Shown piece after piece: positions 16,665 through 25,321 of a stretch of 64,000 nt of DNA. The stretch lies in the NCBI GenBank assembly GCA_029261995.1, contig JAJDAF010000016.1, forward strand, positions 1-64,000, read 5' to 3'. The position numbers were made by a program, and so were the translations under genes. Source of the DNA: Candidatus Zhuqueibacterota bacterium. Lineage in GTDB: Bacteria > Zhuqueibacterota > Zhuqueibacteria > Oceanimicrobiales > Oceanimicrobiaceae. Position 1 is the stretch's first letter, and the number at the start of each line of letters is the position of its first letter. The notes below the pieces were generated by a model, which saw only the letters and a program-made list of their open reading frames with translations, made no database searches and was not told the origin of the DNA.

Positions 16665-17681
16665 ATGAGTTCTGAAAAGACAAGAATCGGAATCATCGGC
16701 GCCGGAGCTATCGCACAGGTCACACATATTCCTATTCTCGACGAACTGGATGATGTGGAAATTGTGGCTGTCTGCGATCAGAACAAGAAGAAGGCACAGT
16801 TGGTGGCGGAGAAATTCGGCATCGCGCAACACTGTGGCGATCCGGATGATTTGTTCAAGAACGATGACATTCATGCCGTCCACGTTTGTACCCCAACGCA
16901 CAGCCACCGGGAACTAACCACCGCTGCGCTGTCAGCGCAAAAACATGTTCTTGTCGAAAAGCCAATGGCACGCAGCCACGATGAAGCAAAATCGATGGCT
17001 GATTACGCCAGGCGCTATGATCGGCGGCTCATGGTAGCCATGAATGTCAGGCATCGCCAAGATGCGATCACACTGAAGACCTTCACCCAAAAAGGGGAAC
17101 TCGGTAAGCTCTTCTACGGCAAGACGGGCTGGCTACGCCGAAGAGAGAGCCTGGCGAAACGAAGATGGTTTGCGGACAAAGAGATTGCCGGCGGCGGTGT
17201 TTTTATGGACCTTGGCATACAGATGCTCGACGTCGGCCTCTGGCTTATGGGGGAAGAGAAGGCAGTAAGCGTCACTGCATCTACCTACAACAACATTTCG
17301 AACTTGCCTGTTGAAGACTCGGCAGCGGCATTCATTCGTCTGACCAGCGGGGCAACTCTGACCATCGAAGTCAGTTGGACGCTGCTTTCGGATAAGGATT
17401 TCTTCTACACCAATTTATTTGGTGAAAACGGTGGAGCCTTACTCAATCCATTGAGAATTCACAAGGAACTGCACGGCAGTCTGGTGAATGTCACGCCAGC
17501 GCGCGGAGACACGCCGCAGAATCTCTACAAGAGATCCTACGAAAACGAGATTCGGCACTTTATCAGGAGTGTGCAAGACAAAACCACGCCCATGGCCAGC
17601 CTGGACGAGAATCTTGAACGCATGCGAATTGTCGATGCCGTCTATGAGTCCGCAAACAGCCGTAGCGAAGTGATTCTATGA
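16665..17681 (+). CDS. Gfo/Idh/MocA-family oxidoreductase
   Basis: A 338-residue NAD(P)-dependent dehydrogenase. The N-terminal Rossmann fold has IGIIGAGAIAQVTHIPIL and the nicotinamide-positioning motif EKPMARSHDEA; the C-terminal alpha/beta domain contains GGGVFMDLGIQMLDVGLWLMG, where the family normally has GGG...D-G-H-D; the usual active-site His is replaced in this stretch by Gln (GIQMLD). Substrate is probably a sugar or related polyol but cannot be read from sequence. It starts 3 bp after ruvX and ends the long cluster. Confidence 0.87.
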   Translation: MSSEKTRIGIIGAGAIAQVTHIPILDELDDVEIVAVCDQNKKKAQLVAEKFGIAQHCGDPDDLFKNDDIHAVHVCTPTHSHRELTTAALSAQKHVLVEKPMARSHDEAKSMADYARRYDRRLMVAMNVRHRQDAITLKTFTQKGELGKLFYGKTGWLRRRESLAKRRWFADKEIAGGGVFMDLGIQMLDVGLWLMGEEKAVSVTASTYNNISNLPVEDSAAAFIRLTSGATLTIEVSWTLLSDKDFFYTNLFGENGGALLNPLRIHKELHGSLVNVTPARGDTPQNLYKRSYENEIRHFIRSVQDKTTPMASLDENLERMRIVDAVYESANSRSEVIL

Positions 17682-17805
17682 TACTAACTGCTTGTGTAGC
17701 GGGTTTTGCGTTACAGCCTCAGCTTCAATCAGTAATCTGCGATCAATGGACGTAAGTTGTATCGAGTGTGACATACGGAAAAGCTGCGCTTTGCAGGCCA
17801 TACTG

Positions 17806-18834
17806 ATGAATATATTGAAATATTTTGTACTGGCTATCTGCCTGATTGGGCTCCCGGAACCGGGTCAGGCACAGGCCACCAGATACGTGTCTTTGAACTC
17901 ATCCAAGGCCAGACCATTGGCCATGGGCGGGGCATTTACTTCAATCACTGACGCCTTTCCTGCGGTTTCATACAATCCCGCGGCAGTTGATCTTTACTCA
18001 GTCAAACACCGTGGCAGGCTAACCCTGTTCCTGAATCCGGTCGCCCCGGTTGTCGGGGGGCTGAATATGAGTGACCTGTTTTCCGGTTCATCCAGTCCTG
18101 GCGAAAACTTCTTGCTTGGAGCCAGTCTGGTTCTCAAATCGTTGTTTCTGTCACTCAACTCTCTCGAACTCGGCATTGTGCTGGGCGAGCAAGACCTTCA
18201 ACTACCACAGCCTTTTCAGGGTGACGATCTTTTTTCGGTCTCCGGTTTCCGGCAAAATCATGCACACACTGTCGTGGGTCGTCTGAGACTGGCGGAACAG
18301 GTTGCTTTCGGGGTTTCGGCCAGCCTGATGTACCGCAGCCAAACCGCTGATCCCAATAAGCGCCTGAGCGGAGTCGGGGTGAGTTACGGTATCTTGCTGG
18401 AGCCGGAAAAAGGGCTCAGTATCGGAGTTTCTCTCGTAGATTTGCCTGATTCGCTGCATACCGAAAGATTGCCCTTAGAGAGAATTGTGGATGAAACGGT
18501 AAATGTCGGTGTCTCCTACAACCTGTGGAATACCACCGTGTCGCTCGACATTCGCAATCTCGGAGAAGATGACCAGGATGCCGTACGAGAATTTCATATA
18601 GGTCTGGAGCAGGTTCTCCTTTCGACTGTTGCAGTGCGTGCCGGCTGGTACAAAAAGGACGCGGGCGGCAACGTCTACAGTTGGGGCCTGGGCTTGCTGG
18701 ATGGAAACAAGCTTTGGGGAAGGCCGAGGCAATTTGGGCACAACGATTTCTTGTTGAATTACGCGTTCGTACTGGAAGAAGGCGCCGTTGATGAGTGGCG
18801 CTACCACGTGCTCTCTGCGCATTTCAGGATATGA
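17806..18834 (+). CDS. PorV/PorQ-like outer-membrane protein
   Basis: 342 residues. A signal peptide (MNILKYFVLAICLIGLPEPG then QAQA) leads into YVSLNSSKARPLAMGGAFTS and PAVSYNPAAVDLYS, the MGGAF and NPA landmarks of the PorV/PorQ and UPF0164 group, followed by barrel strands. The ATG at 17806 is chosen because it begins the signal peptide; an in-frame start at 17692 would add 38 Cys-rich residues of unlikely origin. It overlaps the next gene by ATGA. A specific role in T9SS or lipid transport is not established. Confidence 0.7.
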   Translation: MNILKYFVLAICLIGLPEPGQAQATRYVSLNSSKARPLAMGGAFTSITDAFPAVSYNPAAVDLYSVKHRGRLTLFLNPVAPVVGGLNMSDLFSGSSSPGENFLLGASLVLKSLFLSLNSLELGIVLGEQDLQLPQPFQGDDLFSVSGFRQNHAHTVVGRLRLAEQVAFGVSASLMYRSQTADPNKRLSGVGVSYGILLEPEKGLSIGVSLVDLPDSLHTERLPLERIVDETVNVGVSYNLWNTTVSLDIRNLGEDDQDAVREFHIGLEQVLLSTVAVRAGWYKKDAGGNVYSWGLGLLDGNKLWGRPRQFGHNDFLLNYAFVLEEGAVDEWRYHVLSAHFRI

Positions 18835-19520
18835 TGGGCAGCGGGAACTTTGAATACGGCGTGAAGTTAGTATGGAGTGGTTTTTCAAGCCACCGGTTGT
18901 CAAGAGTCATGTTGCTGTTCGTCGCCTTTTGCTCAAACCAACTCGTTGCGCAGCAAGCAACTAACTTTGAGATGCTCACCAGCCTCGTTGATAGCACGCT
19001 GCAAGGAGCTCTCGGGAATGTTGCTGTGCAGGATGAGTGTGTTCATACACTGGCGCTGGATGCCGCTGGTGACAGCAACTGGTTTATCGATGCAAGATTG
19101 TCTGAAATATTTTCACGTGCTGGCATCTTTGTCAGGATTCCAGAGCGCGTTTCAGAGCATCGGGAAATTGTGAAGTCAGACTCTTGCCGGATCTTATTGG
19201 AGTACAAAGTACTCTCGCTTGGAATTCAATACAGTGGTCAGCGGACCGCAGCTATTCTCACCAGGACCGCTGGGATACGCATCTACCTGCGCACGATTTC
19301 TGTCGTCAACGGGGAAGTTGGCATAAGTAAGACGATAGAAGCGAGCAAGAGTGACCAGGTGGCACAGGACAGCATTTTGGAACTGGAGGACAAGTCTATA
19401 CCCTTCACCAAAGGCGAGACTCGCTTGCATGAAGGAGGCATCAAGATTATTCGGCCGTTGGTGGTCTCTGTAGCATCGGGTATCATTGTGTATCTCTTTT
19501 ACTCACTACGTAGCCGATAA
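18831..19520 (+). CDS. Exported protein of unknown function with C-terminal membrane segment
   Basis: I do not recognise the family. The frame is coupled to the preceding barrel gene by an ATGA overlap (start 18831; ATG 18834 and GTG 18861 are alternatives). A hydrophobic export-like segment (VMLLFVAFCSNQLVA, about residues 26-40) is followed by a soluble alpha/beta region of about 160 residues with conserved-looking strands such as CRILLEYKVLSLGIQYSG, and a single C-terminal membrane helix (RPLVVSVASGIIVYLFY) ending in Arg-rich residues. Position between a PorV-like barrel gene and bamD suggests an envelope role. Confidence 0.65.
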   Translation: MMGSGNFEYGVKLVWSGFSSHRLSRVMLLFVAFCSNQLVAQQATNFEMLTSLVDSTLQGALGNVAVQDECVHTLALDAAGDSNWFIDARLSEIFSRAGIFVRIPERVSEHREIVKSDSCRILLEYKVLSLGIQYSGQRTAAILTRTAGIRIYLRTISVVNGEVGISKTIEASKSDQVAQDSILELEDKSIPFTKGETRLHEGGIKIIRPLVVSVASGIIVYLFYSLRSR

Positions 19521-19552
19521 TACGGGAGGATATCATTCAACCAGGTTACTTC

Positions 19553-20365
19553 ATGAAAACAACGCAAGCACTTACTCATATGGCGGTTACGGTGGCCCTG
19601 ATAATGGCCGGCTGCAGTTCTTACAATGTCAAGCCGGATATCAGAGCAGAAGAACGCTTCAAGATCGCACAGAAGATGTTTAAGAGCCGCGACTATTTCG
19701 AAGCAAAAAATCAATTCAAGATCATCACCCTCAACAATCCCGGCGCATCTTTTGTCGATGAGGCACAGTATTTTCTCGGTGAGTGCCATTTTAAGATGAA
19801 AGAGTACATTCTCGCATCTGACGAATTCAGCAGAATGACGCGTCTCTACCCCAAAAGCCCGTGGGTGGACGATGCCCAGTTTAGAATCGCTTATTGCGAC
19901 TATCAGCTTTCGCCCAAACCATCTTTGGATCAGACCTACACGGTAAAAGCCGTCGAAGACTTTCAGACGTTTATCGAAGACTTCCCGGAGAGCGATTTGG
20001 TGCCTCGGGCTGAAAAATTGCTCAAAATCTGCCGCACAAAACTTGCGCAGAAGGAGTACAAATCTGGTGAGCTTTATCGCAAGCTTGGCGATCATTATGG
20101 TGCATTTGTTTACTTTAGCAGTGTGATTGACAAATACTATGATACAAAGTTTGCCGAGCCCGCGACTTACTGGAAAGGCGAGTGTCTTTTTAGACTTCGA
20201 CGTAGACGCGACTCGCGGCAGGCTTTCGAGGAACTGCTGCGCAAACATCCACGCTCGGAGTTCGCAACCAAAGCGAAAGGGCGGCTCTCAGAGATCGACA
20301 CCCTGCTCGCCCAGGAACTTAAGGCGCGCGTCAATCAGTCCATCGACAACCAGAGCAACAATTAG
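19553..20365 (+). CDS. bamD: Outer-membrane assembly lipoprotein BamD
   Basis: 270 residues. A lipoprotein signal peptide ends at the lipobox MAGC (Cys about residue 22), followed by tetratricopeptide-type helices: RFKIAQKMFKSRDYFEAKNQFK, ASFVDEAQYFLGECHFKMKEY, YPKSPWVDDAQFRIAYC and FIEDFPESDLVPRAEKLL. This matches BamD, which with BamA inserts beta-barrels into the outer membrane. Length is normal. The C-terminal repeat (CLFRLRRRRDSRQAFEELL) is very basic. nadD follows 8 bp later. Confidence 0.88.
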   Translation: MKTTQALTHMAVTVALIMAGCSSYNVKPDIRAEERFKIAQKMFKSRDYFEAKNQFKIITLNNPGASFVDEAQYFLGECHFKMKEYILASDEFSRMTRLYPKSPWVDDAQFRIAYCDYQLSPKPSLDQTYTVKAVEDFQTFIEDFPESDLVPRAEKLLKICRTKLAQKEYKSGELYRKLGDHYGAFVYFSSVIDKYYDTKFAEPATYWKGECLFRLRRRRDSRQAFEELLRKHPRSEFATKAKGRLSEIDTLLAQELKARVNQSIDNQSNN

Positions 20366-20373
20366 AGTACTCT

Positions 20374-20961
20374 GTGAAGACCGGCTATTATGGCGGCAGC
20401 TTTGATCCCATCCATGTTGCGCATCTAATCATTGCGCAGATCGTTCTTGATGAGTTATGTCTCGATAAAATCGTCTTTGTGCCGGCGGCCCTGCCACCGC
20501 ATAAGGAAGTTTTCGCATCTCCCTCTCTGAGGCTTGCAATGGTTGAAGCCGCAATTGCGGGGAATCCTCGTTTTTCGTGCTCAACCATCGAAATTGACGG
20601 CCAGGTTATGGCGTATAGCATTGACACAATCGTCAAGCTAAAACAGGCCACTGAGCCCGATGATGAGTTCTATTGGATCTTGGGCGCAGACAATTTCGCG
20701 GACTTTAGCCAATGGAAATCGCCGGAACGCATTGCCGAGCTTTGCCACATTGTGGTCTTCCCGCGCGGCACCTGGCGTCCAAATTCTCCATCGGAAGGAG
20801 CAGACTTTCGTCACATCCATCTTGACCAGGCGCCGCAACTTGATATTTCATCAACCAACATCCGTGCGGCGGTGGCAGACGGCCGCTCCATTCAATATCT
20901 GGTGCCGTCCGCCGTGGGCGACATTATCGCCAAGAAGTCTCTTTACACTAAATCTCAATAA
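20374..20961 (+). CDS. nadD: Nicotinate-nucleotide adenylyltransferase
   Basis: 195 residues; makes deamido-NAD from nicotinate mononucleotide and ATP. The nucleotidyltransferase signature GGSFDPIHVAHL is at residues 7-18, with PPHK, the WILGADNFADFSQWKSPE segment and the C-terminal ISSTNIRAAVADGRSI (the SSTxIR motif). The start is GTG 20374. Length is normal. Confidence 0.94.
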   Translation: MKTGYYGGSFDPIHVAHLIIAQIVLDELCLDKIVFVPAALPPHKEVFASPSLRLAMVEAAIAGNPRFSCSTIEIDGQVMAYSIDTIVKLKQATEPDDEFYWILGADNFADFSQWKSPERIAELCHIVVFPRGTWRPNSPSEGADFRHIHLDQAPQLDISSTNIRAAVADGRSIQYLVPSAVGDIIAKKSLYTKSQ

Positions 20962-21013
20962 AACAATCTTCTAGGCGTCTCTATGTGCTTGTGTCAAAGT
21001 GCAGAAAAAGGGC

Positions 21014-21042
21014 TTGCTTTTATAAACGCAATGCTTTATTTT
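21014..21042 (+). promoter_or_regulatory. Possible promoter of the acidic-protein gene
   Basis: TTGCTT at 21014-21019, 17-bp spacer and TATTTT at 21037-21042, in the 140-bp gap after nadD. Both boxes are weak; nothing else is seen in the gap apart from a good ribosome binding site at 21094-21098. Confidence 0.35.
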
Positions 21043-21103
21043 TGGTGCACAATTTTCGAAATTGGCCGATTTCATCCAGTGAAACAACTTATTGGAGGAA
21101 ACG

Positions 21104-21343
21104 ATGCATCGCGATGGGCATTCACCTGGTCGTTACCATCTGGCAGGTGGTTGGCAAGAGCTAGATGCAGATAACGAGTACGACTCCGACGATGATTGGG
21201 ATGATGATGATCCCGATGACGATGACGACAAGTTCGATGGTGACTTGGACGATTACGACGATGAAGGTTTTGACGGCGACGAAGATGATTGGGAAGAAGA
21301 AGATTGGAGCGACCCAGATTGGAATGAAGAAGATTGGAACTAG
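21104..21343 (+). CDS. Extremely acidic small protein of unknown function
   Basis: 79 residues, about 30 Asp and 9 Glu, with only a handful of basic residues, all but one near the N-terminus. After residue 20 almost every position is Asp, Glu or Gly, punctuated by Trp, Tyr and Phe; the tail has the spaced units EEDW, DPDW and EEDW. ATG 21104 has a strong GGAGGA 5 bp upstream, and the end overlaps the NUDIX gene, so translation is likely real. Composition suggests an intrinsically disordered polyanion, perhaps a DNA mimic, cation buffer or partner of a basic protein; none of these can be shown from sequence. Confidence 0.65.
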   Translation: MHRDGHSPGRYHLAGGWQELDADNEYDSDDDWDDDDPDDDDDKFDGDLDDYDDEGFDGDEDDWEEEDWSDPDWNEEDWN

Positions 21344-21789
21344 CCGGCCGCGTTCCGGTGAGAAGTAGAACATACCCTACCAGACCGGTCGCGGGAGTTG
21401 GCGCTGTTGTAGTGGATGGGAGTCGATTGCTTCTGGTCAGACGGAAACACGAGCCGAAAGCCGGCTCATGGACACTTCCCGGTGGCCGGGTAGAAGTCGG
21501 TGAGACAACCAGACAGGCTATTTGCAGGGAGGTTCTGGAAGAGTGCGGCCTCATTGTGGAGCCGGTTCGCCTCCTTGACGTGGTAGATTTCATCGAGACT
21601 GATAGCAGCGCGCAGGTTAAATTCCACTACATCCTGATCGACTATGAGGTGTCCGTGTCAGGCGGTGAGGTGGCGGCTGGCAGCGATGCTTCTGATGCAT
21701 GTTGGTTTCAGTTTGCTGACTTAGACCGGATCGACATACCGCAATTAACGTTGGATTTTCTCCATCGACATTATGACTTCCAAACCTAA
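21334..21789 (+). CDS. NUDIX hydrolase
   Basis: About 151 residues. The NUDIX box G-x5-E-x7-REVLEECGL is complete (GGRVEVGETTRQAICREVLE begins it), so the enzyme should hydrolyse a nucleoside diphosphate linked to another moiety. VAGVGAVVVDGSRLLLVRR precedes it, resembling ADP-ribose pyrophosphatase or MutT-like enzymes, but substrate is open. The start is TTG 21334, overlapping the acidic-protein gene by 10 bp, or GTG 21358. Confidence 0.88.
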   Translation: MELAGRVPVRSRTYPTRPVAGVGAVVVDGSRLLLVRRKHEPKAGSWTLPGGRVEVGETTRQAICREVLEECGLIVEPVRLLDVVDFIETDSSAQVKFHYILIDYEVSVSGGEVAAGSDASDACWFQFADLDRIDIPQLTLDFLHRHYDFQT

Positions 21790-21800
21790 CCCCAGACGAC

Positions 21801-22301
21801 ATGAAATACTACGCTAAGACTGATGGTCGAGAGTTCAAGTTTGACCCAGAATTGATCACTCCTGGAGGATTAGGGGAAACGGTTTCCACCCGGACGACCG
21901 CCTTAGACGCCATAAATGGTAACCTCTTTTCGCTGATATCGGACGGTACTTCGCACGAGATCTTTGTTTCAAAAGTTGATGGCGGCTATCGGGTCCAGAT
22001 TTGCGGCAGAGCACACTTTGTTTCTGTCGAGAACGAAAAGGAGCGTTTCGTACGAAGTCTTGTCTCGCGCAACGATGAGGAAGACAGCCGTTTTGAATTG
22101 AAGGCGCCCATGCCGGGGCTTGTGATGAAAGTTCTTGTCGAGCCAGGCCAGGCCGTCAAGAGGGGCGAGGGTTTGTGCATCATTGAGGCGATGAAGATGG
22201 AAAACGAAATCCGGTCACCGGTTGACGGCGTCGTCACAAAGATTTTCAAAAAGCCGTCTGATTCAGTCGAGAAGGATGCTTTGCTGATGCGGCTGGAGTA
22301 A
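21801..22301 (+). CDS. Biotin/lipoyl-carrier domain protein (acyl-CoA carboxylase BCCP-like)
   Basis: 166 residues. The C-terminal 70 residues are a biotinyl domain: APMPGLVMKVLVEPGQAVKR followed by EAMKMEN with the biotinylated Lys at 132. The N-terminal half (KTDGREFKFDPEL) resembles the extra domain of stand-alone carrier subunits of methylmalonyl- or propionyl-CoA decarboxylase/carboxylase complexes. No carboxylase or carboxyltransferase gene is next to it, so the partner must be elsewhere. ATG 21801 follows the NUDIX gene by 11 bp. Confidence 0.85.
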   Translation: MKYYAKTDGREFKFDPELITPGGLGETVSTRTTALDAINGNLFSLISDGTSHEIFVSKVDGGYRVQICGRAHFVSVENEKERFVRSLVSRNDEEDSRFELKAPMPGLVMKVLVEPGQAVKRGEGLCIIEAMKMENEIRSPVDGVVTKIFKKPSDSVEKDALLMRLE

Positions 22302-22326
22302 TCCTGCATCGTTCCCAGACTAAGTT

Positions 22327-23556
22327 ATGAGTGATGCCATTATGGTTCATCCTTTACTCTGTGCGCTTGCCCTCACTGTCAGTTTGTTTTGGGCAGGCAT
22401 CTCATCGGCTCAGAAGCGCGTAGCAAGGCCTATAGACTTCGCAAGCCTCGATACCCGGATTCCCCTTTCCGGACTGGATAGTCTTGATATGAGTATCATG
22501 TCCGGGTTGAGCGCTAGCAGCCTCTTGCCAGATGTCGCACCCTCAGTTGTTCCCGCGTTCGTTTTTGCTCCAGACTCGACATTCGACGGCCCGAATGGCC
22601 GCCTTAGAACATTCACAACTTTCAATTTCGCCAACGGCTCTGCCTCCCCAAAAACTACCGTAGCTCGACTCGTCCGCAACGGGCCTCGGGTACAATTTTA
22701 TGTGGACACGCTCGCATCGGCCACACCTGCGGGTCTCGACGATTTGTTGTTTCTCCTGAGTCATCAGGTTTTTCCGACAAGTGACCGCTTGTCGCACTCG
22801 GAAGAAATGCCCGCGCAGAGCAGCAAGACGGCTCTAACCGTCCTTTTTACCGGTATCTGCTCAAATGAGGAGCATGACGGGGATCGGCTTACCAGCTACG
22901 CATGGCGAGGCGATCTTTACCGTAAGTCCGCAGTGCCAGGCAGCAATGAACTCAGCCTGATTTGTGTCGATGTCAACCTGGTGAACAACGGCAATGCTTT
23001 GGAGGCGGCTGCGGCAATTGCTCGCGAGTATCAGCGCCTGGTCTGCTGGCGGCATGACCTCAACGATGAAGAATGGGTCTATGCGGGGCTTGGCAGCTAT
23101 TTGACCTTTGCCAGCGGTCTTGGCTTGCAAACAAATCTCAGCGCATTCTGGCAAGATCCTGCCACGTCTGTGTCAGCGTGGCATAATAATCAGGCCGACT
23201 ATGCTGCCAGCTTCCTTTGGATTCTCTATTTAGCTGAACAATTCGGAGGAGATCGGTTTGTTCAGCTTGCGGCCAAAGAACCCAAATCTGGCATGGCAGG
23301 CTTTCAGGCTGTCGTCGATGTGCTGTCGCCGGGAGATGTGATTCAGGATGTGTTCGTGGACTGGCTGCTCGCAAATCTGCTGGATGTCGAGTCGCGGCCC
23401 AATGAGGCTTCAAAGCATGGTTACTATTCCTTCCGGAACTGGCGTGCCGGTATTTTCGGATCGCAGGCGGGGATGACGTCGTCGTCCGCTTTGGCGCGGA
23501 ACCAGGTTCCGGGGTGTCGGCAAAGGTGGTGCTGCTGGAGCGCGGGCAAGTCGTGA
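22327..23556 (+). CDS. N-terminal part of a frameshifted secreted protein
   Basis: 409 codons. A signal peptide (HPLLCALALTVSLFWAGISS then AQ) leads into a domain with YAGLGSYLTFASGL and ADYAASFLWILYLAEQFGGD, similar in layout to the protease-like domain of some exported FCB proteins, but no metal-binding motif is evident. Sense coding ends near 23455: the last 33 codons (after NWRAGIF) look random and Cys/Trp-rich. In the -1 frame at 23457 the sequence continues as RIAGGDDVVVRFGAEPG into the next reading frame, so one protein is split by an indel or sequence error. Start ATG 22327 or 22342. Confidence 0.7.
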   Translation: MSDAIMVHPLLCALALTVSLFWAGISSAQKRVARPIDFASLDTRIPLSGLDSLDMSIMSGLSASSLLPDVAPSVVPAFVFAPDSTFDGPNGRLRTFTTFNFANGSASPKTTVARLVRNGPRVQFYVDTLASATPAGLDDLLFLLSHQVFPTSDRLSHSEEMPAQSSKTALTVLFTGICSNEEHDGDRLTSYAWRGDLYRKSAVPGSNELSLICVDVNLVNNGNALEAAAAIAREYQRLVCWRHDLNDEEWVYAGLGSYLTFASGLGLQTNLSAFWQDPATSVSAWHNNQADYAASFLWILYLAEQFGGDRFVQLAAKEPKSGMAGFQAVVDVLSPGDVIQDVFVDWLLANLLDVESRPNEASKHGYYSFRNWRAGIFGSQAGMTSSSALARNQVPGCRQRWCCWSAGKS

Positions 23557-25238
23557 AAGTAAAAAGCCTACCGCCGGGCAGCCCCAATGGGATCATACCG
23601 GTGCCGGAGTTGAAGACATCTGATACACGGGCAGTTGTCCTGATTTACAGGTTTCTCTCCGGGACAGATGCTGCATCTCCTGGGGCTTATGAACTTCAGG
23701 TCTCGGGGCACGGCGGCCCGCAGGTGTTTACGGATTCGTCGCATTACTATGATGCACATTCGAAGACCGTGCGAGCGTGTAGTTTTCCCGGCCATAGTTT
23801 CACGGCAGGTCTCGCAACCGCTATGGGCGTACGCTTCACATCACCGCGAGGCTCGCGGCTTGTGGCTGCGGAGTTCGGCTTTCTGGGAGACCCCGCCATC
23901 TCCGGACGCTCCACAGATTTGTTGTGCACCGTTTCAGACAGCAGTGGCTTACCCGGCAAAGTTGTGGCGACGGGAACGTTGCAATCCACCCGGATGGATG
24001 ACGGTGTTTTCTGGCGCCGCTACAACTTTCTGACTCCGGAACTCCGGTTTCAACCGAACGATGATTTCCACCTGGTGCTTTCTTTCGAAGACTATGCTGA
24101 CTCAGACAGCGCACTGGCGGTTCTCGACACTGCCAGAACTCCATCGGACCGTTCGCATGTTCTGGTAGACTCGGCGGGTGTGTCGGAATGGCGATCTTTC
24201 AGCAAAGGCAACAATTTTTTCGCCAGGGCGATCTTTTCCGTAGTTGCCGATCAGGCGACTCCCGTTGTTCAGTTTGAAGTCGTAGCAAGCAGGGCAGTAC
24301 CGGGAGAATTCAACGTTGTTATTTCAGACGGGGGCGCTTTGGATGCTGCATCTTTGGAAGGCACGCTGGTCACGCCGGGAGAATCGAGCTCTAAGCACTT
24401 CTACTTTCAAGCCGACTCTGGTTGGACAAGTTCCCCGCTCAAGATGATGCCGGGCAGTCAGGGTTTCATCACCGTTTCCGGGAGACACCGCTTTGGCGCA
24501 GTGGCCGGCGCAGATACGTTGGCAGTATCGGCGGCCACATGCAGTCCGGACGGTGGCTGTTATGCCCGGTCCTCTGATGGCGCCTTTGAAATCCACATGC
24601 CTCCTGGCGCGGTTCAGGGCGCTGGAGCAATCGTGGTCGAACGCGCTGCCAGGCCCGTACAATTTACCCGGCCAGCACAGGGTGAGTTCATCGAGACAGG
24701 TTTGGAGTTTACACTCGTCACAGCTGCACTGCACTGGGATGAATCGGCGGAAGTCGTGTTTCGTTACCACGACAACGCCCGGGCCGAAATGGCCGAGAAC
24801 AGTCTGGTCATTGCTCAACTTTCACAAGACGGATGGACTCCCATCGGGGGCGAGCTGTATCGGGAGCAGAAGGTGATTCGTGCATTGATTGACAGCGCAG
24901 GGACCTTTGGTCTGCTGATTCGACGAGTCTCCCCGGATTCTCCAGACGCCTTGCCAGCTAGCGGTTTAGTACTGCGCCAGAATTATCCGAATCCATTCAA
25001 CGCCGGGACGACTATTCGTTTCAGCCTGACGACTGCTGGCATGGTGACGGTCAGGATTGTAAACCTCAAAGGCCAAGTCATTGCGATGCTGGCCTCTCGT
25101 GAATTTTCAGCCGGAGACCACTTCGTCGAGTGGGATGGCACTGATGATGCCAGGACACAGGTGGCGAGCGGTGTCTATCTCTACCAGGTTGAATCTGAAC
25201 ACGCCGTCTCGACCCGCAAACTCGTTCTCGTGAAGTAG
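23514..25238 (+). CDS. C-terminal part of the same secreted protein, with T9SS sorting domain
   Basis: 574 codons from the first in-frame start, but sensible coding in this frame reaches back to about 23457, joining the preceding reading frame. The middle contains beta-rich segments without a recognised family. The last 85 residues are a T9SS type-A sorting domain: LRQNYPNPFNAGTTIRFSL, VRIVNLKGQVIAML, VEWDGTDD, ASGVYLYQVE and a terminal KLVLVK. The intact protein would be about 970 residues and surface-attached or secreted. Internal ribosome initiation at GTG 23514 cannot be excluded. Confidence 0.75.
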   Translation: MSAKVVLLERGQVVKVKSLPPGSPNGIIPVPELKTSDTRAVVLIYRFLSGTDAASPGAYELQVSGHGGPQVFTDSSHYYDAHSKTVRACSFPGHSFTAGLATAMGVRFTSPRGSRLVAAEFGFLGDPAISGRSTDLLCTVSDSSGLPGKVVATGTLQSTRMDDGVFWRRYNFLTPELRFQPNDDFHLVLSFEDYADSDSALAVLDTARTPSDRSHVLVDSAGVSEWRSFSKGNNFFARAIFSVVADQATPVVQFEVVASRAVPGEFNVVISDGGALDAASLEGTLVTPGESSSKHFYFQADSGWTSSPLKMMPGSQGFITVSGRHRFGAVAGADTLAVSAATCSPDGGCYARSSDGAFEIHMPPGAVQGAGAIVVERAARPVQFTRPAQGEFIETGLEFTLVTAALHWDESAEVVFRYHDNARAEMAENSLVIAQLSQDGWTPIGGELYREQKVIRALIDSAGTFGLLIRRVSPDSPDALPASGLVLRQNYPNPFNAGTTIRFSLTTAGMVTVRIVNLKGQVIAMLASREFSAGDHFVEWDGTDDARTQVASGVYLYQVESEHAVSTRKLVLVK

Positions 25239-25321
25239 GTCTGGCTGCCAAAAGTTCGTTTTGAGCCTCAACAGCGCGAGACCGCTCAGGATTGATTTCG
25301 TGAACCGCCCTCACACACAGG

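Noticed and set aside
23440-23460. Programmed -1 frameshift in the secreted protein
   Set aside because: No slippery heptamer or stimulatory hairpin is evident at the switch, only a four-T run; an indel or sequence error is simpler.
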